NCBI GenBank assembly: GCA_032128395.1 | Contig: JAQBGV010000240.1 | Location: 1-9,154 of the forward strand | DNA from: JAQBGV01 sp032128395 | GTDB taxonomy: Bacteria > Planctomycetota > UBA8108 > UBA1146 | Reading direction: 5' to 3' | DNA: 9,154 nt | In this document: piece after piece, positions 1 to 6,313 of the stretch | Layout: each line of letters begins with the position of its first letter | How positions within the stretch are numbered: the stretch's first letter is position 1 | The notes under the pieces: model-generated | What the model saw: the letters and a program-made list of their open reading frames with translations, nothing else | Database searches by the model: none | What the model was told of the DNA's origin: nothing | Position numbers and translations under genes: made by a program

Positions 1-1225
1 GTCGCGCACCCGAGGTTGAGGAGACGTCCCTCAGCGAGCACCACGATCGATTTCCCGTCGCGGAAGGTCCAGAGGTCGACCTGATTCTGGTGTTCCTCGG
101 GGTTCTTGATGTTCTCCTTGCTGATCCCCTGCTCGGCCGCGAGGCCCGCCATGTCGATCTCGTTGTCGAAATGGCCGAGTTCCCGACGATCGCGCCGGAC
201 TTCATCCGCCGCATGTGTTCGACGGTGATGATGTCCTTGTTCCCGGTGGCGGTGATGAAGATGTCCGCTCGGTCGACGACCTCCTCGAGCCGCACCACCT
301 CGTGCCCCTCCATCGCCGCCTGGAGGGCGCAGATCGGGTCGATCTCGGTGATCACGACCCGGGCTCCCTGGCCGAGGAGAGACTGGGTGCACCCTTTCCC
401 GACGTCGCCGTAGCCACAGACGACACAGAGCTTGCCCGAGAGCATCACATCGGTCGCGCGGCAGATTCCGTCGACGAGCGAGTGCCGGCAGCCGTAGAGA
501 TTGTCGAACTTGCTCTTCGTCACCGAGTCGTTGACGTTCATCGCCGGGAACAGCAACTCGCCTCGTTCGACCATCTGGTAGAGACGGTGGACTCCGGTGG
601 TGGTCTCTTCGGTCACACCCTGGAGCGCTTCCGCGATCGCGGTCCACTTCCCCGGCTGCTCCGAGAGACTCGCGCGCAGAAGACCGAGGAAGACCCGCCA
701 CTCCTCGCTCGCCCCCGCCTCCGTCGCCGGTACCGCTCCCCCCTTTTCGAACTCGACCCCCTTGTGGACGAGCATCGTCGCGTCACCACCGTCGTCGAGA
801 ATCATGTTCGGGGGGCCGTCGGGCCAGGTGAGGGCGCGCTCGGTGCACTCCCAGTACTCTGCGAGGGTCTCCCCCTTCCAGGCGAAGACCGACACCCCCT
901 TCGGATTCTCGACGGTTCCGCCGCGACCGACCACGGCAGCCGCCGCGGCATGGTCCTGCGTCGAGAAGATGTTGCAGGACGCCCAGCGCACCTCGGCACC
1001 GAGATCGACCAGAGTCTCGATCAGCACCGCCGTCTGGATGGTCATATGGAGAGATCCCATGATCCGGGCCCCGGTGAGCGGTTTCGAGCCCCCGAACTCC
1101 TCCCGCATCGCCATCAGCCCCGGCATCTCCGCCTCGGCGAGCCGGATCTCCTTGCGTCCGTAGTCCGCGAGTCGAAGGTCGCGGACCTGAAAGTCGAGCC
1201 CACTCCGGGTCTCCAGCATCGGCAT
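1..1225 (-). CDS. ahcY: Adenosylhomocysteinase (SAH hydrolase), 3' end outside window, with an apparent frameshift
   Basis: Hydrolyses S-adenosylhomocysteine to adenosine and homocysteine with bound NAD, clearing the inhibitory by-product of methyl transfer in the cytosol. Translation from the ATG at 1225 gives family signatures in order: STQDHAAAA (about residues 88-96), ILDDGGD, EETTTGVH, NVNDSVTKSKFDN (230-242) and the NAD-binding GYGDVGKGC (271-279). The insertion between ILDDGGD and EETTTGVH is typical of the long (about 470-residue) bacterial form. After Ser350 the reading frame must shift by one base to continue with GHFDNEID and then AEGRLLNLGCA; see the separate frameshift entry. About 408 residues are visible and perhaps 60-75 lie beyond the left edge. 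The start is supported by AGGAAGG eight bases upstream, which overlaps the stop codon of the regulator gene 13 bp before it, so the two are co-transcribed. Identity is very sure; intactness is not. Confidence 0.95.
   Translation of the reverse strand, partial: MPMLETRSGLDFQVRDLRLADYGRKEIRLAEAEMPGLMAMREEFGGSKPLTGARIMGSLHMTIQTAVLIETLVDLGAEVRWASCNIFSTQDHAAAAAVVGRGGTVENPKGVSVFAWKGETLAEYWECTERALTWPDGPPNMILDDGGDATMLVHKGVEFEKGGAVPATEAGASEEWRVFLGLLRASLSEQPGKWTAIAEALQGVTEETTTGVHRLYQMVERGELLFPAMNVNDSVTKSKFDNLYGCRHSLVDGICRATDVMLSGKLCVVCGYGDVGKGCTQSLLGQGARVVITEIDPICALQAAMEGHEVVRLEEVVDRADIFITATGNKDIITVEHMRRMKSGAIVGNSAISTTRSTWRASRPSRGSARRTSRTPRNTRIRSTSGPSATGNRSWCSLRDVSSTSGAR
173..178 (-). other. Apparent single-base deletion (frameshift) in ahcY
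   Basis: On the minus strand the codons for GAIVGNS read cleanly in the start-codon frame (tops of codons at 193, 190 and so on). The next bases are GCCATTTCGAC where the conserved protein GHFDNE requires GGCCATTTCGAC. One G is missing between 175 and 176. Downstream of this point the correct protein continues only in the next frame, to the window edge. Neither frame meets a stop before position 1, so the unshifted frame would run on as nonsense. The fault is in a short G/C run, where both true slippage and consensus errors are common. Confidence 0.85.
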
Positions 1226-1238
1226 CGGTGATTCCTTC

Positions 1239-2201
1239 CTATGAGGCCGCTTTGAAGCCACGCACCAGGAAGAGTCCCAGTCGGGCCACGCGGCCGCTCG
1301 TCGATCGCATTCGATAGCGGTCCTCGACCGCCAGTTCTTCCACCGCGACCAGCCCTGCCTTGCGAAGCGCCTCGATCACCTCCGAAGGAGCGATCCCGAG
1401 CCGCGCCGCCGCGAGTTCTTCGCGCAACCACTCCTCTGCGTGGGGTCGTAGGTCGCTGACCACCACCACGCCTCCGGGCCGTAGCACCCGTGCGCATTCC
1501 CGTGCGACCGGGAGAAGCTCCTCGACGTGCCCGAGCACCAAGTTCGTGAACACCGCATCGACCTCACCGTCGGCGAGGGGAAGCGACTCCAGTTCGCCGG
1601 ACCTCCATTCGACGGGCGCTTCCTCGGGCAAGGTCGCCCGGGCCGCTTCGAGCATCGCCGCCGAGTGGTCCACCGCGATCACCCGATCGAACCGGATCGC
1701 GAGCGAACGGGTGAAGAACCCCGCTCCACAGCCGAGATCCGCGACCACCCGGGTCCGAGGCGAGAGCGCGGCCACCGCCTCGGTGCGCAGCGTTCCGCGC
1801 TCGAGGTCTTCACCGATCCCGCCCCATACGCGAGCCAGCTGGTCGTGGGCGGCTCTCCGGGCCGCCCGTCGTTCAGCGCGGAGCGATTTCAATTGGCCCC
1901 GGTCCGACTCTGCGATCGCGCCGACCCGGAACGCGCCCCCCACCTCTCGCCACATCGCGGCGGAGAGTGGATTGCCGTTCCCGACCGCTCGCAGGCGGCA
2001 GAAGGTGAAGCTCCCCTCACGACGGTCCTCGATCACCCCCGCCTGCCGGAGCATTCCGAGGTGGTGACTCACCCTCGATTGACCGAGGCCGGTGATCCGC
2101 GTCAGCTCCTGGACCGAGAGCTCCTCCCCCTCGAGCAGGGCGATCAGCCGCAAACGGTTGTCGTCGGCGAGCAACTTGAGGAGAGAGAGAACCTCGGTCA
2201 A
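1239..2201 (-). CDS. sahR: SahR-like SAH-responsive regulator: ArsR-type HTH fused to a methyltransferase fold
   Basis: A 320-residue cytosolic regulator. Residues about 5-75 form an ArsR-type winged helix, with the recognition helix near QSRVSHHLGMLRQAG (41-55) and the wing after it. Residues about 115-300 are a class I SAM-dependent methyltransferase fold with an intact motif I, ADLGCGAG (154-161), acidic AVDHS (176-180), and the post-motif RPGGVVVVSD. The ELCVCD metal site of classical ArsR proteins is absent (EELSVQEL here), so it is not expected to sense metals. ArsR-methyltransferase fusions called SahR are known in Proteobacteria to repress SAM-cycle genes and respond to S-adenosylhomocysteine. 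The adjacent ahcY makes that role likely here, by inference. The start is a TTG with AGGAG at 2207-2211; no better ATG or GTG fits. A true methyltransferase with a DNA-binding domain is the alternative. Confidence 0.85.
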   Translation of the reverse strand: MTEVLSLLKLLADDNRLRLIALLEGEELSVQELTRITGLGQSRVSHHLGMLRQAGVIEDRREGSFTFCRLRAVGNGNPLSAAMWREVGGAFRVGAIAESDRGQLKSLRAERRAARRAAHDQLARVWGGIGEDLERGTLRTEAVAALSPRTRVVADLGCGAGFFTRSLAIRFDRVIAVDHSAAMLEAARATLPEEAPVEWRSGELESLPLADGEVDAVFTNLVLGHVEELLPVARECARVLRPGGVVVVSDLRPHAEEWLREELAAARLGIAPSEVIEALRKAGLVAVEELAVEDRYRMRSTSGRVARLGLFLVRGFKAAS

Positions 2202-2219
2202 GGCGACTCCTGCCGGGTC

Positions 2220-2235
2220 GGCACCTGCGGGTGCC
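2220..2235 (-). promoter_or_regulatory. Small hairpin in the leader of the sahR-ahcY transcript
   Basis: A perfect 6-bp inverted repeat (GGCACC / GGTGCC) with a 4-base loop lies eight bases upstream of the AGGAG ribosome-binding site of the regulator. Its position suits a translational effect, but it is short and GC-rich, so it may be chance. I compared the leader by eye with the known SAH riboswitch and see no convincing match. Confidence 0.3.
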
Positions 2236-2265
2236 CGGGGTGACTACGGGCTGCCAGATCAGCGG

Positions 2266-2281
2266 ATCAGGATACCTTGAT
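2266..2281 (-). promoter_or_regulatory. Candidate SahR operator (16-bp near-palindrome)
   Basis: The plus-strand sequence ATCAGGATACCTTGAT has half-sites ATCAGGAT and, on the opposite strand, ATCAAGGT. They match at 6 of 8 positions and both differences are purine for purine. The element is centred between 2273 and 2274, about 64 bases before the regulator's start codon, and overlaps the proposed -10 element, the layout expected of an autoregulated ArsR-family repressor. The link to SahR is inferred from position and symmetry; I did not match it to a published motif. Confidence 0.5.
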
Positions 2282-2296
2282 ATCGGTCCTGCGCAA
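2269..2296 (-). promoter_or_regulatory. Candidate promoter of the sahR-ahcY operon
   Basis: On the minus strand TTGCGC (2296-2291) is followed after 16 bases by TATCCT (2274-2269). These are 3/6 and 4/6 matches to the -35 and -10 consensus. Transcription would start near 2262 and give a leader of about 60 bases. The -10 lies inside the palindrome at 2266-2281. The match is modest, and sigma-factor preferences in this organism are unknown. Confidence 0.35.
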
Positions 2297-2360
2297 GAGT
2301 CTCTGGTGCGGATCGAACCAGCTGGGGTGCCGGCAAGGGGGTTCGATCTCCCTCGTGCGC
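2291..2360 (+). pseudogene. Degenerate tRNA-Pro(GGG)-like sequence
   Basis: The 70-base stretch folds roughly like a tRNA. The outer arms GCGCAAG and CGTGCGC pair at 6 of 7 positions. CCAGC and GCCGG pair at 4 of 5 around a loop containing TGGGGT, like the anticodon arm of tRNA-Pro(GGG). GGGGG-TTCGATC-TCCCT resembles a T-arm and loop. Against a working gene: the anticodon loop is one base short, position 8 is A, the G53-C61 pair is replaced by G-T, the variable region is only 3 bases, the D-arm is weak and no CCA is encoded. A competing 9-bp perfect inverted repeat (2311-2319 with 2340-2348) could by itself account for the TTCGATC. Treat it as a possible decayed tRNA or tRNA-derived remnant. 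Confidence 0.25.
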
Positions 2361-2487
2361 AGAATCCAGCCATTTCGGCGCAGAAGGTGCGCTAGCACGG
2401 TGGCTCCACCCGTCTGCTCCGACTACGGTGGCCCGCGCCCGGGAGCCGAAGCGCGTGGTGCGGCAAAGCCGGGCCGGAGCGCAGGCC

Positions 2488-2515
2488 CGAAGCCACGTTA
2501 GCGAAGCCACGTTGG
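2488..2515. repeat. Two-copy 14-bp tandem direct repeat
   Basis: CGAAGCCACGTTAG at 2488-2501 is followed immediately by CGAAGCCACGTTGG at 2502-2515, with 13 of 14 bases identical. It lies between divergent genes and outside any coding sequence. It may be a small slippage duplication or a pair of protein-binding sites. Confidence 0.7.
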
Positions 2516-2548
2516 GGTGAATCGGGAGCGGCTCTGCCGCGAGCGAGG

Positions 2549-2580
2549 GGGGGCTGGGTGTCCGCCCCCCGTCAGCCCCC
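2549..2580 (+). promoter_or_regulatory. G/C-tract hairpin in the leader of the metallopeptidase gene
   Basis: GGGGGCTG (2549-2556) is the exact inverted complement of CAGCCCCC (2573-2580), with a 16-base loop that contains a further C6 run able to compete for the G tract. The structure ends 22 bases before the ATG at 2603, just upstream of the ribosome-binding site. It has no T tract, so an ordinary intrinsic terminator is unlikely. A leader structure or low-complexity DNA are both possible. Confidence 0.35.
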
Positions 2581-2602
2581 GCAACAAGGCGAAAGGGAAT
2601 TC

Positions 2603-3316
2603 ATGATCGATCTCGCACTGCCCGTCGGCATGGTGATGCTCTGGGACCCGATGTACTTCTTGTACATCGCACCCGCGCTCATCCTGGCGTTCCTGGCCCA
2701 GGCAAGGGTGCGCAGCGCCATGTCCCGCTGGTCGAAGGAGCCGCTCTCGAAGGGGCTGACCGGCGTCGAAGTCGCGCGCCGGGTGCTCGAGCTAGGCGGC
2801 GTGACCGGGGTCCAGATCGAGCTCTCGAGCGGGTGGCTCTCCGATCACTATGATCCGCGCAGCCGGACCTTGCGCCTCTCGGAAGCGAACTACCACGGAC
2901 GGAGTGTCGCCGCCGCCGCGATCGCGGCCCACGAGGCGGGGCACGCGATGCAACACGCGCAGAAGTACGCCCCGCTGGCACTTCGTTCGGTGTACGTCCC
3001 GTTCGCGGCCGTCGGGAGCAATCTCGCCATTCCTCTCGCGATCGCCGGCATGATCTTCCGGTATCCACCGCTCGTGCTCGCGGGGATCGTCCTGTTCGCG
3101 GGGGTCGTCGCGTTCCAGCTCCTGACCCTGCCGGTCGAGTTCAACGCGTCCCGGCGCGCCAAGCGGGTCCTCATCGACGGCGGGATCGTCACCGGCGATC
3201 ACGAAGCACGTGGGGTCTCGGCGGTGCTGAATGCCGCGGCTCTGACCTACGTCGCCGCGACGCTCCAGGCGATCCTCACCCTCCTCTACCTGCTGTCCCG
3301 CTACCGGAGGAGCTGA
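2603..3316 (+). CDS. YugP-family membrane zinc metallopeptidase
   Basis: A 237-residue integral membrane peptidase of the neutral zinc metallopeptidase (YugP, Zn_peptidase_2) family. Order of features: an N-terminal membrane segment (about 17-34); a cytosolic stretch with the family signature DHYDPRSRTLRLS (81-93); the zinc-binding and catalytic HEAGH (His110, Glu111, His114); hydrophobic segments at about 128-152 and 156-176; LPVEFNAS with probable third ligand Glu179; and a final helix at about 214-231. Length agrees with the family (about 225-240). I chose the ATG at 2603, preceded by AAAGGGA, over an in-frame GTG at 2558 whose extra 15 residues are Pro/Gln-rich and lie in the leader hairpin. 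Substrates of this family are not established. It is the first gene of a two-gene unit with the membrane protein 5 bp downstream. Confidence 0.92.
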   Translation: MIDLALPVGMVMLWDPMYFLYIAPALILAFLAQARVRSAMSRWSKEPLSKGLTGVEVARRVLELGGVTGVQIELSSGWLSDHYDPRSRTLRLSEANYHGRSVAAAAIAAHEAGHAMQHAQKYAPLALRSVYVPFAAVGSNLAIPLAIAGMIFRYPPLVLAGIVLFAGVVAFQLLTLPVEFNASRRAKRVLIDGGIVTGDHEARGVSAVLNAAALTYVAATLQAILTLLYLLSRYRRS

Positions 3317-3321
3317 GCCGG

Positions 3322-3810
3322 ATGTCGCCTTCGTCCTACGAGCACACCCAGCGCGGACCGATCGGGTTCATTCTCCTCGGTTGCGTGGTGATCTGCGTCA
3401 TCGCCGCGCTCGCCCCTTCGACCCAGGCTCCGGGTCGCTGGATCAGCGGTGGGATCGCATTCCTCTGCTCATTCCTCGCGCTCTGCCTCCACTCCCTCAC
3501 CGTGCGGATGGAGGAAGACCGCCTGCGCATCTCGTTCGGTCCGATTCCCCTCCTCGGCCGGACGATCTCGCTCGATGAGATCTCGGGTGCGGAATGCGCC
3601 CGGAGTACGCTGATCGATGGGTTCGGGATCCACTGGGGCCCTGGACGCGGCTGGATCTGGAATCTGTGGGGGTTCGACTGCGTCCGGCTGACTCTGGAAG
3701 ATGGCCGGAAGCTCCGGGTCGGAACCGACGACGGCGAGCGCCTGGTCGCGGCGCTGAGTGAGCGGATCAGTCGCCGCCCTGCGAATCCTGCTTCTCGACC
3801 CAGCGCCTGA
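3322..3810 (+). CDS. Small membrane protein with two N-terminal helices and a PH-like tail, function unknown
   Basis: A 162-residue protein with two hydrophobic helices (about 13-31 and 41-58) followed by a soluble part (about 60-148). The pattern of the soluble part, RMEEDRLRISFG, then IPLLGRTISLDEISG, then VRLTLEDGRKLRVGTDDGERL, resembles bacterial pleckstrin-homology-like membrane domains. A Trp/Gly-rich loop (GIHWGPGRGWIWNLWG, 102-117) sits in the middle. The start ATG has GGAGGAG nine bases upstream, inside the end of the metallopeptidase gene, with only 5 bp between the genes, so they are co-translated. I infer a partner or accessory role near the peptidase but cannot name a function. 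Its last 44 bp overlap the 3' end of the convergent toroid-protein gene. Confidence 0.8.
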   Translation: MSPSSYEHTQRGPIGFILLGCVVICVIAALAPSTQAPGRWISGGIAFLCSFLALCLHSLTVRMEEDRLRISFGPIPLLGRTISLDEISGAECARSTLIDGFGIHWGPGRGWIWNLWGFDCVRLTLEDGRKLRVGTDDGERLVAALSERISRRPANPASRPSA

Positions 3811-6313
3811 CATTTTCCGCCTGCGCCCGCCGAATCTGCTCCTCCGCCACGGGATCGAATCTCGGCGGCGGGTCGACGTGGAACGCGGTCACCGCACGGT
3901 AGACCAAGATCCGCACCGACAGATCGACGTGATCGAGATCCGGGAGCAGAGCCGGGAGCGCCGCACTTCCCCCCGCCCGGATCAGCGCGTGGAGGATCGA
4001 CGTCTTCAAGCGCACGTCTTCCCCCGCGGTGAGGTAGAGGGACTCGAGGCGCAGGGTGGATTCTTCCCCCTCGACCGCCGCGAGGTGCTGAATCTCGCTC
4101 CACCGGTCGAACCACGCCAGGAATGCCTCCGGGGCCTTTAGCGTCTGCCCCGACGCCCCGACGAGACAGCGGTCGATCACTGCCGCGGGCCCCCTCCCGA
4201 GGAGCCGAGCCCGCACCGTGACGAGACTCGGGATCAGCTCGGGGGAGTACTCCTCGGGGTAGTTCTCGCACAGCTCCTCGAGTAGCCCGAGGAGCGCGGC
4301 CGACGGGCGCAGTCGCAGCGTCCGGAGGAGCCCGGGGTACGAGACCGACTTGTCGAGGCGTGGCAGGTAGACCCACGAGCGGTTCTGCTCCCGGGTTCGA
4401 GAGAGCTCTCCGGAGCCGGTGAAGATGATCTGCTCGGCGGGATTGCGGGTCAGGAGCGTGGTCGCGCGGCGCAGGACGAGTAGTGCGAGCGCGGTCGAGA
4501 CGCGGGGGATCTCGCCGGTGCCGCCCGACTTCCAAGATCCATCTTTGTTCTGCGTATCGAGGAGCCAGCGAGACGAATCTTCGTACCAGTCGTGCCCGTC
4601 GAAGGTGCCGATCCCGCCGATGTCCGCGACCTTCTCGAGCGAGTAGAGGCCATAGAGGGACGCGTGCGGATCCCAGGAGTCCATCATGCGACCGATGCCG
4701 TCACGGATCGCGAGGGCGACCTTTTTTCGCAACTCCGAAGAGAGCGCCGCCCCCCCGTGCGAGTAGACGAGCATCAGCGACGAGACTCCGGAGCAGGTCA
4801 TGTTCCAGGTCGCGCCATCGGTCGCGCGCTTCGCGTACTCCCACCCCCGAGCCTGGACGACGATCTCCTCCGTCCCAACGAACGGGTCGGGTTCGATCTC
4901 GGGTGGGGTCACGGTGGTTCCTCCCCGCCCTTCCTTTCCCCCCCGCTTGCCGCTCGATCTGCCGGCTGCGGTCTCTCGTCGTTCTCGTTCCGCTGCGCTC
5001 CATGCGAACTCGGGGCGCCCCCCCGGCGCGAGTTTCGCGCGCCGGGCGGTCTCGGGGCCGGACTCCTGCTGATGGTCGAGGAGGTGCTCGGCGAGTCGCC
5101 GCCAGCTGTCGTCAGGGATCCGCAGCCCGCGCCGGGCCGCGACCCCGAGTCCGAGCGCCGCGAACTGCGTGCAGGAGTGGTCGAAGTCGCTCGAATTCGA
5201 ATCGTACCTCCAGGCACCGAGCCCGTTCTGCGCGCCGAGCAGGACGTCGAGCGCCTTCTGCATGCTCTTTCGGTGGTTGCGGGCAGGCCCTTCGAGCGTG
5301 GCGGGGACCGACCAGGGGGAGGTGAGGATCCGGTCGTACTCGATCTGCGAGATCGCAGCGTCGTGCGCGAAGAGGATGCAGGCGAGATCGTAGGTTCGCC
5401 CCCGCTTCAAGGCATCTCGATCGAGGGAGGCGAAGTTCTCTTCGATCAGCGGATCATCGACGGGGATCCCCGCGACGATCAGAGCATAGGTCTCGAGGGC
5501 GACCTCTCCACCCCGGTGCTCCTGGTACTGGGTGACGTACCCTTCGCTCTGTTGACGGGCGAGGGAGAGCAAGTACTCGGTTCCCGCATCGATCGCGTGG
5601 TCGATCCGCTCCTCCCGCGCGAGCGAGGCGAATTCGGCGGGGTCGATCCGGACCCTCCGGTCGACGTCGAGGAGATCCCCCTTCGCCCAGAACCGGTGGA
5701 CCCGCACCGTCGCCTTTCGAGGACGGATTCCGAACTCGCCGAGCGGTTCTTTGTTCGCCTTGGTCTCGATGATCTGCCGACCGTCGATCCAAACGCGCAG
5801 ACGCGTCCCGTCGCGCTGGACCTTCAGCTCGAACGGGCGTCCCTCGCGCAGATATTTCCGCGTCGGCCCCAGCGACTCGAGTTTCTTCCCGTTCGGAAAT
5901 CCCTCGATGAAGAGCGTCTCCCCATCACCGTCGAATCCGAAGCGACCCTTGCCGATCTCGAGGCAGGCGCCGGTCGCCTGAATTGCCGCGAGCGAGAGTA
6001 CGACGTGGATCTCGAAGTCCTTCGCGCCGATGTCATGGTCGGCGAGCAGGCGCGCGTCTTCGCCGGTCCCCTCGAGGAATCCGTCGCCACGGGTCCACGG
6101 CGAGCCCGGCTCGTAGATTCCGAGCGGTTGGCCGTCGTGGACGAAGAGTACCGTCCCCGCGGCGATGAGCGATGAACTGGGAAGCAGCAGGAGGAGAGCG
6201 AGCAAGAGGTGTCGGGGCAACCCCGCGGCACGGGGCCACGAGGAACGGGGCCACGAGGAACGGGGCCGCGAGGGATGGGGGCGGTGCGGGGGTCGTACAA
6301 GACTCGGTGGCAA
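3767..6313 (-). CDS. Secreted protein: jelly-roll (DUF1080/LamG-like), alpha/alpha-toroid and HEAT-like C-terminus
   Basis: An 848-residue exported protein. A long basic Pro/Arg/Ser/Trp-rich N-region (1-35) precedes a hydrophobic core (36-51) with probable signal-peptidase cleavage near AAG (51-53). Residues about 55-212 look like a concanavalin-type beta sandwich of the DUF1080 or laminin-G kind (FEIHVVL, LEIGKGRFGFDG, RLRVWIDGRQI). Residues about 237-620 form a prenyltransferase/squalene-cyclase-like toroid with QW-type motifs AQNGLGAW (361-368) and TQNKDGSW (587-594), interrupted at about 415-480 by a charged, low-complexity linker. Residues about 665-815 look like helical repeats. The catalytic DxDD of cyclases is not seen, so the toroid is more likely structural, binding or peptidase-related than a true cyclase. 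The TTG start follows an excellent ribosome-binding site, GGAGGAGGG (6321-6329), seven bases away. Such proteins are common and uncharacterised in Planctomycetota. Confidence 0.85.
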   Translation of the reverse strand: MPPSLVRPPHRPHPSRPRSSWPRSSWPRAAGLPRHLLLALLLLLPSSSLIAAGTVLFVHDGQPLGIYEPGSPWTRGDGFLEGTGEDARLLADHDIGAKDFEIHVVLSLAAIQATGACLEIGKGRFGFDGDGETLFIEGFPNGKKLESLGPTRKYLREGRPFELKVQRDGTRLRVWIDGRQIIETKANKEPLGEFGIRPRKATVRVHRFWAKGDLLDVDRRVRIDPAEFASLAREERIDHAIDAGTEYLLSLARQQSEGYVTQYQEHRGGEVALETYALIVAGIPVDDPLIEENFASLDRDALKRGRTYDLACILFAHDAAISQIEYDRILTSPWSVPATLEGPARNHRKSMQKALDVLLGAQNGLGAWRYDSNSSDFDHSCTQFAALGLGVAARRGLRIPDDSWRRLAEHLLDHQQESGPETARRAKLAPGGRPEFAWSAAERERRETAAGRSSGKRGGKEGRGGTTVTPPEIEPDPFVGTEEIVVQARGWEYAKRATDGATWNMTCSGVSSLMLVYSHGGAALSSELRKKVALAIRDGIGRMMDSWDPHASLYGLYSLEKVADIGGIGTFDGHDWYEDSSRWLLDTQNKDGSWKSGGTGEIPRVSTALALLVLRRATTLLTRNPAEQIIFTGSGELSRTREQNRSWVYLPRLDKSVSYPGLLRTLRLRPSAALLGLLEELCENYPEEYSPELIPSLVTVRARLLGRGPAAVIDRCLVGASGQTLKAPEAFLAWFDRWSEIQHLAAVEGEESTLRLESLYLTAGEDVRLKTSILHALIRAGGSAALPALLPDLDHVDLSVRILVYRAVTAFHVDPPPRFDPVAEEQIRRAQAENVRRWVEKQDSQGGD
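6232..6276. repeat. 15-bp tandem repeat, three copies, inside the signal-peptide coding region
   Basis: GGGGCCACGAGGAAC occurs twice exactly (6232-6246, 6247-6261) and once as GGGGCCGCGAGGGAT (6262-6276). The unit length is a multiple of three, so copy-number change keeps the frame. On the minus strand it encodes the repeated WPRSS / RPRSS block of the N-region before the hydrophobic core of the secreted protein. Confidence 0.9.

Larger units (their letters stand above)
2282..2602. other. Intergenic region without a protein gene
   Basis: This region separates the divergent sahR and metallopeptidase genes. The short open frames across it have no recognisable protein features and poor start contexts. 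It contains the sahR promoter at its left end, a tRNA-like remnant (2291-2360), a two-copy 14-bp direct repeat (2488-2515) and a G/C-tract hairpin (2549-2580). I cannot assign a promoter for the rightward operon with confidence. Confidence 0.6.

Noticed and set aside
215..1231. Long plus-strand open frame opposite ahcY
   Set aside because: It is antisense to clear SAH hydrolase motifs; long antisense frames are expected in GC-rich genes, and its protein has no recognisable features.
2202..2262. SAH riboswitch in the sahR-ahcY leader
   Set aside because: The leader is short, and I could not match the conserved helices or core bases by eye; only one simple hairpin is evident.
2558..2602. Earlier GTG start for the metallopeptidase
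   Set aside because: It lies within a G/C hairpin, adds a Pro/Gln-rich stretch before the membrane helix, and the ATG at 2603 has its own ribosome-binding site.
4592..6175. 527-codon plus-strand open frame opposite the toroid protein gene
   Set aside because: The minus-strand protein has a signal peptide, QW motifs and a strong ribosome-binding site. The plus-strand product is Arg/Asp/Pro-rich without domains, a codon-bias shadow.
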